DNA of 5,265 nucleotides from Alphaproteobacteria bacterium. GTDB lineage: Bacteria; Pseudomonadota; Alphaproteobacteria; Sphingomonadales; Emcibacteraceae. A program made the translations under genes and the position numbers. Positions 1 through 5,265 of the stretch are shown one piece after another; positions within the stretch are counted from its first letter, which is position 1; every line of letters starts with the position of its first letter. Location: the NCBI GenBank assembly GCA_002401545.1, contig NVTJ01000031.1:1-5265 (forward strand), in the 5' to 3' direction. The notes under the pieces were generated by a model, which searched no databases, was not told where the DNA came from, and saw nothing but the letters and a program-made list of their open reading frames with translations.

Positions 1-567
1 CAGCGGTGATTGATGGGTCGAGCCATAAAACAACCCCTTGCATCCGGCCACCACCGTTTGGGTGCCATTGCCATGATGAACATCAAAATCAATGATCGCC
101 ACCCGGTGACAGAAATGTTTCTGCCGGGCATAAACGGCGCCGATAGCCACATTATTAAACAGGCAAAAGCCCATGGCCCTGTCCGGTTCCGCATGATGCC
201 CCGGCGGTCGGCAAGCGCAAAAAGCATTGTCCAGTTCCCCGGTCATGACCTGATCTATGGCCTGACAGACCGCGCCCACGGATTTCAGGGCGGCCTTCGC
301 CGACCCCGGCGAAAGATGGGTATCACCGTCCAGACTATAATGGCCGGCTGATGGCACATGATCCATCACATTATCAATATGCTTATGGTCATGAACCAGC
401 GCCAGCCTGTCCAATGGGGCGGCCTCTGCCGGTATCCTGATCAAGTCTTTAAAGTCCGGCTGGTTCAGGCGGTCCAGAATGACCGACAACCGTGCGGGCG
501 CCTCCGGATGACCATCCGGCGTGATATGGTCTTGACAATCGGTATGATAGAACATCCCGGTAGACAA
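1..567 (-). CDS. Histone deacetylase family protein (AcuC/HDAC-like zinc amidohydrolase), C-terminal part beyond window
   Basis: This is a partial gene: 189 codons are present and the reading frame is open to the left edge, so the C-terminal part is missing. The family removes acyl groups from lysine side chains or polyamines using a catalytic zinc, in the cytoplasm. Visible hallmarks are the N-terminal FYHTDC..H..PDGHPEAPARL (residues 6-27), LDGDTHLSPGS (79-89), the active-site His pair in RPPGHHAE (120-127), FCLFNNVAIGA (134-144), and DFDVHHGNGTQ (160-170). The last contains the first two zinc ligands, Asp162 and His164. The frame ends in STHQSPL, typical of the following family segment. 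The third zinc ligand and the catalytic Tyr would lie outside the window. I chose the TTG at 567-565 as start because it follows a GGGAG ribosome site by 8 bases and gives the usual family opening (M)STGMFYH. The first in-frame ATG (555-553) would put that site 20 bases away. The gene starts 4 bases after the ligase stop codon, so co-translation is likely. Natural substrate is unknown; the neighbouring ligase is a candidate. Confidence 0.93.
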   Translation of the reverse strand, partial: MSTGMFYHTDCQDHITPDGHPEAPARLSVILDRLNQPDFKDLIRIPAEAAPLDRLALVHDHKHIDNVMDHVPSAGHYSLDGDTHLSPGSAKAALKSVGAVCQAIDQVMTGELDNAFCACRPPGHHAEPDRAMGFCLFNNVAIGAVYARQKHFCHRVAIIDFDVHHGNGTQTVVAGCKGLFYGSTHQSPL

Positions 568-571
568 TATC

Positions 572-2269
572 TCATCTCCCTTTGTGTTTTGCTTCTGCGT
601 ATTTTGCTTTTTCTTCTGCAACCAATTCTTTTTTCGACAGTTTTCCGATCATGGTTTTTGGCAGCTCTGCCCGGAATTCAATCTCGCGCGGGCGCTCATG
701 CTTGCCCAGTCTATCCCGGATAAAAGCCAGCAGTTCCGCCTCTTCAAGATTTTCATCCGGGTTTTTCAGGGTGACAAACGCCTTGGGACGCTCCCCCAGA
801 TAATCATCAGGTATGCCGATAACCGTGACCTCATGAACGGCGGGATGCTCATAAATTGCTTCCTCAACCACACGCGGATAGACATTAAAGCCGCCGACCA
901 GTATCAGGTCCTTGTCCCGGTCGATGATATAGGTAAAGCCTTCGTCATCCATATAACCCACATCGCCGGTTCGCAACATACCGTCAACAATAACTTCAGC
1001 CGTGGCTTCCGCACGTTTCCAATAGCCTTTCATAACCTGTGGCCCCCGGATACAGATTTCTCCGTTTTCCCCCAAAGGCATAATTTTTGCGGGGTTTTCG
1101 CGATCAATAATAATCACTTCCGTCGCGGGCAAGGGCAGACCTATGGACCCTTTACGGCTTTCCCGGTCATAGGGATTGGACGTGCTGACCGGTGAAGTCT
1201 CCGTCAGGCCGTAGCCCTCGGAAATGGCAATATGAATTTTATTTTTGAAGGCCTGCCCCAGCTCCACAGGCAGCGGCGCCCCGCCAGACATGCACATTTT
1301 GATGTTATCCATGCCAATATCCGGGGCAGACTTATGGTTTAACAGGGCCGTGAACATGGTTGGCACGCCGGCAAAAAGGGTCGGCTTTTCCCTTTTCATC
1401 ATCTTGATAACACCATTCAGTTCAAACTTTGGCTGGATGACCACCTTGGCCGCCACAAAGATGCTTAAATCCATAACCACTGTCATGGCAAAGACATGGA
1501 AAAACGGCAGACAGCCAATAATAACCTCTTTACCGCGTTCAAGGTCAATGGCCCATGCGGCAAGCTGAAGCACATTGATATAAACATTGGCATGGGTCAG
1601 CATGGCCCCTTTGGGAATGCCGGTGGTGCCGCCGGTAAACTGGATAACCGCCACATCCTCATTCACATCAATGTCAACGGGAGCCGGCAGACCATCATTT
1701 TGCAAAAGTTGCGTGTAATCCACATGATATTTATCCTGAATAATCCGGGCGACCATGCCGCCTTTCAAAAGTCTAAACAGGATATTTTTGGGAAACGGCA
1801 GGGCATTGCTGAAATGTTCCACCACCAGATGCTTCAGGCGGCTTTTCCGGGCTACTTCGTGAATGGTGGGATAAAGCGCCGCAAGGTCCATGGTGATCAT
1901 AATATCAGTTTCAGAATCCTCCACCTGGGCGATAAGCTCATGTTCGACATAAAGCGGGCTGTAATTCACCACCGTGCCCCCGGCCTTTAAAATCCCGAAA
2001 TAGGCAATGGCAAACTGGGGGCAGTTGGGCAGGAAAATACCCACATGAACGCCTTTGCCAACACCAAGCCCCTGCAAACCTTTGGCCATGCGGTTCACCC
2101 GAGCCAGAAAATCACGATAACTTAATTGCTTGCCCATAAAATCATAAGCAATGCAATCCGGGAAATCCTGCGCCGCATCCTCCACCAGGGCATAGAGCGG
2201 CTTGGCGGTAAACTTCTGATCCCATGCCACATGTTTCGGATAGCCCGCAATCCAGGGGTGTTCAACCAT
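572..2269 (-). CDS. Long-chain fatty-acid--CoA ligase (FadD-like, AMP-forming)
   Basis: The 565-residue protein is an ANL-superfamily adenylating enzyme: carboxylic acid + ATP + CoA gives acyl-CoA + AMP + PPi. Its length is close to that of E. coli FadD. Visible motifs, in order: PNCPQFAIAYFGILKAGG (81-98), the ATP-binding loop FTGGTTGIPKGAMLTH (211-226), the FadD-like LPFFHVFAMT (254-263), EGYGLTETSP (351-360), NPYD...GSIGLPLPATE (365-384), GEICIRGPQVMKGYW (403-417), TGDVGYMDDEGF (434-445), the hinge and core RDKDLILVGGFNVYPRVVEE (451-470), and the C-terminal catalytic lysine K543 in PKTMIGK (537-543). The last matches PX4GK, a known acyltransferase target motif. No signal peptide or membrane span is evident. 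The start lies 7 bases after the dehydrogenase stop, with only a weak GGGAT ribosome site, suggesting translational coupling. FadD-like similarity is clear, but chain-length preference cannot be read from sequence, and medium-chain or aryl-acid ligases are alternatives. Confidence 0.95.
   Translation of the reverse strand: MVEHPWIAGYPKHVAWDQKFTAKPLYALVEDAAQDFPDCIAYDFMGKQLSYRDFLARVNRMAKGLQGLGVGKGVHVGIFLPNCPQFAIAYFGILKAGGTVVNYSPLYVEHELIAQVEDSETDIMITMDLAALYPTIHEVARKSRLKHLVVEHFSNALPFPKNILFRLLKGGMVARIIQDKYHVDYTQLLQNDGLPAPVDIDVNEDVAVIQFTGGTTGIPKGAMLTHANVYINVLQLAAWAIDLERGKEVIIGCLPFFHVFAMTVVMDLSIFVAAKVVIQPKFELNGVIKMMKREKPTLFAGVPTMFTALLNHKSAPDIGMDNIKMCMSGGAPLPVELGQAFKNKIHIAISEGYGLTETSPVSTSNPYDRESRKGSIGLPLPATEVIIIDRENPAKIMPLGENGEICIRGPQVMKGYWKRAEATAEVIVDGMLRTGDVGYMDDEGFTYIIDRDKDLILVGGFNVYPRVVEEAIYEHPAVHEVTVIGIPDDYLGERPKAFVTLKNPDENLEEAELLAFIRDRLGKHERPREIEFRAELPKTMIGKLSKKELVAEEKAKYAEAKHKGR
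576..580 (-). promoter_or_regulatory. Ribosome binding site of the deacetylase gene, inside the ligase 3' end
   Basis: GGGAG on the minus strand lies in the last sense codons of the ligase, just before its TGA (574-572), and 8 bases before the TTG at 567-565. This spacing supports the TTG start and ties translation of the deacetylase to that of the ligase. Confidence 0.65.
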
Positions 2270-2276
2270 ATTATAC

Positions 2277-4070
2277 TTATCCCATATTTTCGGTTGCTAT
2301 GGCAAAAAACAGATCATCCCCGGCCATAATAGAGGCTTTCAGGCCGATGGTCGGCGGCACAATCTGCTCGGCGTAAAAGCGGGCAGTAATTATTTTTGCC
2401 TCCAGGAAATCCGTCTCCTGATCACCATTATCCAGCCGGTTGCGGGCGACCACCGCCCCCTTGGCCAAAAGGTAGCAGCCCACTGTCACACTGAAAAGCC
2501 GCAGGAAAGGCGATGAACCTGCCAGAGCGGAACGCATATTGTCCATATGACATGCCAATATCCATTCGGCAGTTTCCCGGGTGGCGGCAATGGCATCTGC
2601 CAGATTTTTTCCAAGGCCTGAAAATTCATCTCTATCCGGCAGATTTTTGCCAAAATCCGAAATTTCATCCAGAAAGTCCCGCCAGTGTGCGCCACCACTC
2701 ATGGACAGCTTGCGGCCCACAAGGTCCATGGCCTGTATGCCGTTGGTGCCCTCATAAATCGGATTGATGCGCGAGTCCCTGAAAACCTGGGCTATACCGG
2801 TTTCTTCAATGAAACCCATGCCGCCATGCACCTGCAGAGCAAGAGAAGCATTCTCGACCCCCATATCGGAACCATAGGCCTTTGACAGCGGGGTCAGCAA
2901 GTCGGCAAGGCCCCTGTATCTTTCCCGTGTTTTTGCGTCCGGGTGATGCCCGCCAAGGTCAAGTGCCTTGGCATTGAGCATGGTGATGGCGCGGGCGGCT
3001 TCGGTTGTGGATTTTATGGTCAGGAGCATCCGGCGCACATTGGCATGCTCTATAATCGCACTTGGCCCCGGTTTTGTGGCCCCGATGGCCACGCCCTGCA
3101 CTCTTTCTTTGGCATAATCCACCGCCATCTGCCACGCCCGTTCGGCACAGGCGACGCCCTGTATTCCCACATTGAGCCGGGCATTATTCATCATGGTGAA
3201 CATGGCCGCCATACCTTTATTCTCAGCCCCGAGCATATAGCCAACGCAATTGCCCTCATCGCCAAAAGCCATGACACAGGTCGGGCTGCCGTGAATGCCC
3301 AGCTTATGTTCAAGGGATACACATTTCGCATCATTATAGGCGCCTAGGCTGCCATCTTCATTCACCAGGTATTTTGGCACGATAAACAGGGAAATGCCTC
3401 TGGTGCCTGCCGGGCTTCCCGGCGTTCTGGCAAGGACAAGATGAATGATATTTTCGGTCATGTCATGATCACCCCAACTGATGAAAATCTTCTGACCGCT
3501 GATCCGGTATGTGCCGTCTCCCACCGGCTCCGCCTTGGTCCTGAGCGCCCCCACATCCGTGCCAGCATGGGATTCCGTCAGGTTCATCGACCCGGACCAC
3601 TGGCCGGAAATCATTTTTTCAAGATAGCTGTTTTTCTGCTCTTCCGAACCATGAGCCACGATCGATTCAATGGCCCCGGTGGTCAGCATCGAACATAAAC
3701 TAAAGGCCATATTAGCGGCATCAACAAACTCGTAGACCGCCGATGCCAGGATTATAGGCAGACCCTGCCCGCCGTAATCCACATCGCCCGACACACTGGT
3801 CCAGCCATTTTCCGCATAGGCCGCATAGGCTTCCTTAAAGCCCGGCGAGGATTTAACCCCGTCATCGGCAAGACGCGCCCCCTGCCTGTCGCCCACCACG
3901 TTCAACGGTGATAATATTTCACTGCAGAATTTTCCGGCCTCCTCCAATACCGCATCAATGATATCGTCACTGGCATCCTGAAACCGTGCCAGTTCTGAAA
4001 TCTCTGAAATACCAATCACATCCTTCAGCACAAATTTCATTTCACGGGTCGGGGCGATATATTCAGCCAC
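2277..4070 (-). CDS. Acyl-CoA dehydrogenase, long form with extra C-terminal domain (DmdC-like family)
   Basis: The 597-residue flavoprotein is expected to desaturate acyl-CoA at the alpha-beta bond, passing electrons to electron-transfer flavoprotein. It is longer than the classic roughly 380-residue enzymes. The opening EYIAPTREMKFVL (3-15) is typical of the long family. The middle domain has MNLTESHAGTDVG (162-174). The C-terminal helical domain has QVHGGMGFIEETGIAQVFRD (413-432) and RINPIYEGTNGIQAMDLVGRKL (434-455), where E440 is in the catalytic-base position of medium-chain acyl-CoA dehydrogenase. Residues from about 460 onward form the additional C-terminal domain of this subfamily. 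The start is GTG: a GAGGGAG site lies 7 bases upstream and an in-frame TGA lies just beyond it, so no earlier start is possible. The gene leads the operon. The DmdC family includes 3-methylthiopropionyl-CoA dehydrogenases, but many members are of unknown substrate. No DmdD-like hydratase is in view and the adjoining ligase looks FadD-like, so I favour general acyl-CoA oxidation. Confidence 0.95.
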   Translation of the reverse strand: MAEYIAPTREMKFVLKDVIGISEISELARFQDASDDIIDAVLEEAGKFCSEILSPLNVVGDRQGARLADDGVKSSPGFKEAYAAYAENGWTSVSGDVDYGGQGLPIILASAVYEFVDAANMAFSLCSMLTTGAIESIVAHGSEEQKNSYLEKMISGQWSGSMNLTESHAGTDVGALRTKAEPVGDGTYRISGQKIFISWGDHDMTENIIHLVLARTPGSPAGTRGISLFIVPKYLVNEDGSLGAYNDAKCVSLEHKLGIHGSPTCVMAFGDEGNCVGYMLGAENKGMAAMFTMMNNARLNVGIQGVACAERAWQMAVDYAKERVQGVAIGATKPGPSAIIEHANVRRMLLTIKSTTEAARAITMLNAKALDLGGHHPDAKTRERYRGLADLLTPLSKAYGSDMGVENASLALQVHGGMGFIEETGIAQVFRDSRINPIYEGTNGIQAMDLVGRKLSMSGGAHWRDFLDEISDFGKNLPDRDEFSGLGKNLADAIAATRETAEWILACHMDNMRSALAGSSPFLRLFSVTVGCYLLAKGAVVARNRLDNGDQETDFLEAKIITARFYAEQIVPPTIGLKASIMAGDDLFFAIATENMG

Positions 4071-4077
4071 AGAAAAA

Positions 4078-4084
4078 CTCCCTC
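4078..4084 (-). promoter_or_regulatory. Ribosome binding site of the acyl-CoA dehydrogenase gene
   Basis: GAGGGAG on the minus strand ends 7 bases before the GTG at 4070-4068. It is the strongest Shine-Dalgarno match in the spacer and decides the non-ATG start. The in-frame codons directly upstream are TGA GGG AGT TTT TCT, so translation in this frame cannot begin earlier. Confidence 0.8.
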
Positions 4085-4124
4085 ATTATTTCCATTATTT
4101 GGGTCGTAAACCTATGTATAAGAT

Positions 4125-4155
4125 ATTATAAGGGTAACGACGTGATTTCAGTTAA
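4125..4155 (-). promoter_or_regulatory. Candidate sigma70-type promoter for the dehydrogenase-ligase-deacetylase operon
   Basis: On the minus strand a perfect TATAAT (4130-4125) lies 19 bases downstream of TTAACT (4155-4150), a partial match to TTGACA. Transcription would start near 4118, leaving a leader of about 48 bases before the GTG start. The spacing is longer than the ideal 17 and the region is AT-rich, so chance matches are possible. Confidence 0.35.
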
Positions 4156-4169
4156 GCCATATGAATTAA
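4152..4169. promoter_or_regulatory. Imperfect palindrome in the divergent spacer, possible operator
   Basis: TTAAGCCATATGAATTAA reads as TTAA-nn-CATATG-nn-TTAA, symmetric at 14 of 18 positions. It overlaps the proposed -35 box of the leftward operon, a position where a bound repressor would block transcription. I do not recognise it as the site of a named regulator, and AT-rich spacers often hold chance palindromes. Confidence 0.25.
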
Positions 4170-4213
4170 AACAACCGTTTGAATTTATATGAACGAGCGC
4201 CTTAAAACAAGCG

Positions 4214-4219
4214 TATAAT
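4214..4219 (+). promoter_or_regulatory. Candidate -10 box for the sua5 gene
   Basis: A perfect TATAAT stands 18 bases before the ATG at 4238. No good -35 box is seen 16-18 bases upstream; the nearest TTGAAT (4179-4184) is 29 bases away. A start near 4226 would leave only about 12 untranslated bases, or about 78 if translation begins at M23 (4304). Confidence 0.3.
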
Positions 4220-4237
4220 ATATACCCGTAAAGAACA

Positions 4238-5254
4238 ATGGCACAAAAACATATGCCCTCCGATGATAGCAATGAAGAGACAAAACAGATAAATAAAAAA
4301 ATAATGCCGGCCACGCTGGCCAATTACCATCTGGCCACCAAATATCTTTTGCAGGGCAAGCTTGTCTCTTTCCCCACAGAAACCGTTTACGGGCTGGGGG
4401 CGGATGCCACTAACGATACGGCCGTCGCCAGAATCTTCGAGGCCAAGGGACGGCCAAGCTTTAATCCCCTGATCATTCATCTTCCCTCATTGGCAGAGGC
4501 AGAAAAATATATTGAATTCGATGTGGTTTCCCGAAAACTGGGCGAAATATTCTGGCCCGGCCCCTTGACGCTCGTCCTGAAAAGAAAAACCGACACTATG
4601 TTGTCCCGCCTTGTTTCTGCGGGTCTGGACACGGTGGCTGTCCGGGTGCCGCAACATCCCGTGGCAAGGAAGCTGTTGCAGCATTTCAAATACCCCCTTG
4701 CCGCCCCCAGCGCCAATATTTCCGGCAAGCTCAGCCCGACCCGACCCGAACATGTGGCCCAGGCCTTGTCATCCGAAGTTGCCATGATTCTGGACGGTCC
4801 GCCCTGCCGGGAGGGCATTGAATCCACCATAGTCCAGGTGACGGGTAGTGAGATCAGGCTGCTGCGCCCCGGAAGCATCACCAAAGAACAAATCGGGGAA
4901 CTTACCGGCCTGCGGGTTACCCTTTATGAAGATGGCGACCACAATCCCGCCTCCCCCGGTCAGCTTAAAAGCCATTATGCGCCCAATGCAAAAATCCGGC
5001 TGAATGCGCAGACCATCTATCCGGGGGAAGCGCTGCTGGCTTTTGGCAGTCTTTATCCCAAAGATGCTCAAACCTTAAGGAACCTCAGCCCCAAAGGCAG
5101 CCTGCGTGAGGCGGCGGCGAACCTGTTTTCCATGTTACATGAACTGGACCAGACGGGATGCCGGACCATAGCCGTCAGCCCCATTCCCGCCAAAGGTCTG
5201 GGACTGGCTATCAATGACAGACTTGTCCGCGCCGCCGCCACAAACGAGGCCTGA
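4238..5254 (+). CDS. sua5: L-threonylcarbamoyladenylate synthase, Sua5/YwlC (long TsaC) type
   Basis: This cytoplasmic enzyme makes threonylcarbamoyl-AMP from threonine, bicarbonate and ATP. That is the first step of the t6A modification at position 37 of ANN-decoding tRNAs; TsaD, TsaB and TsaE complete it. The 338 residues hold a YrdC/TsaC domain (about 28-212) with LVSFPTETVYGLGADA (42-57), KGRPSFNPLIIH (70-81), WPGPLTLVL (106-114), VAVRVPQHP (133-141), APSANISG (156-163), GIESTIV (193-199) and LLRPGS (208-213). K70, R72, S158 and N160 fit the family's KxR...SxN signature. The linker SPGQLKSHYAP (239-249) leads into a C-terminal Sua5 domain (about 252-335) ending with GLGLAINDRLVRAA (320-333), so this is the long form. 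The earliest possible start is used: an in-frame TAA lies at 4229-4231. The first 22 residues are a polar extension outside the domain, and M6 (4253) or M23 (4304) are alternative starts. No strong ribosome site precedes any of the three. Confidence 0.96.
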   Translation: MAQKHMPSDDSNEETKQINKKIMPATLANYHLATKYLLQGKLVSFPTETVYGLGADATNDTAVARIFEAKGRPSFNPLIIHLPSLAEAEKYIEFDVVSRKLGEIFWPGPLTLVLKRKTDTMLSRLVSAGLDTVAVRVPQHPVARKLLQHFKYPLAAPSANISGKLSPTRPEHVAQALSSEVAMILDGPPCREGIESTIVQVTGSEIRLLRPGSITKEQIGELTGLRVTLYEDGDHNPASPGQLKSHYAPNAKIRLNAQTIYPGEALLAFGSLYPKDAQTLRNLSPKGSLREAAANLFSMLHELDQTGCRTIAVSPIPAKGLGLAINDRLVRAAATNEA

Positions 5255-5265
5255 AAATCATATGA

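Noticed and set aside
10..351. Plus-strand open frame of 113 codons at the left edge
   Set aside because: It is antisense to the deacetylase frame, whose catalytic motifs RPPGHHAE and DFDVHHGNGTQ fall within the same bases; it is a shadow.
584..1195. Plus-strand open frame of 203 codons opposite the ligase
   Set aside because: It lies wholly antisense to a gene with unmistakable adenylating-enzyme motifs, has no recognisable family features and no ribosome site; it is a shadow frame.
1496..1990. Plus-strand open frame of 164 codons opposite the ligase
   Set aside because: It is antisense to the ligase coding region and its translation shows no domain; a by-product of codon bias on the other strand.
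4189..4218. Nine-codon plus-strand frame (MNERLKTSV) upstream of sua5
   Set aside because: It has no ribosome site, its stop overlaps the proposed -10 box, and it would lie upstream of the likely transcription start.
4126..4480. Minus-strand hydrophobic small frames (65 and 92 codons) over the sua5 start and spacer
   Set aside because: The hydrophobic look comes from antisense reading of the AT-rich sua5 5' end. No ribosome site, and they overlap a well-supported gene in the opposite direction.
5262..5265. ATG at the extreme right edge as start of a next gene
   Set aside because: Only four bases are visible. A GAGG stands 12 bases upstream, longer than usual spacing, so a downstream co-transcribed gene is possible but cannot be supported.

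Overview
The window holds ordinary chromosomal genes of fatty-acid metabolism and tRNA modification. It probably comes from an alphaproteobacterium of moderate GC content. That placement rests on the style of the proteins (a long acyl-CoA dehydrogenase with an extra C-terminal domain, a Sua5 linker reading SPGQLKSHYAP, a FadD-like ligase) and not on any marker gene, so it is tentative. No phage, transposon, CRISPR array, rRNA or tRNA gene was seen.

Layout: two transcription units diverge from an AT-rich spacer at 4071-4237. Leftward (minus strand) lie an acyl-CoA dehydrogenase (2277-4070, GTG start), a long-chain acyl-CoA ligase (572-2269) and the first 189 codons of a histone-deacetylase-family protein (1-567, TTG start, cut by the left edge). 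The gaps between these three genes are only 7 and 4 bases, so they almost certainly form one operon. Rightward (plus strand) lies a complete Sua5-type threonylcarbamoyl-AMP synthase (4238-5254). The window ends 11 bases after its stop codon.

How they fit together: the ligase would activate a fatty or related carboxylic acid to its CoA thioester. The dehydrogenase would then carry out the first, FAD-dependent oxidation step of beta-oxidation. The third gene belongs to the zinc-dependent deacetylase family that includes AcuC and acetylpolyamine amidohydrolases. The ligase's catalytic lysine sits in a perfect PX4GK motif, the signature of AMP-forming ligases that are switched off by lysine acylation. 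The simplest reading is therefore that the operon carries its own eraser for ligase acylation. This is the most interesting inference in the window, but it is untested and built from known parts. I found no convincing evidence of a wholly undescribed system.
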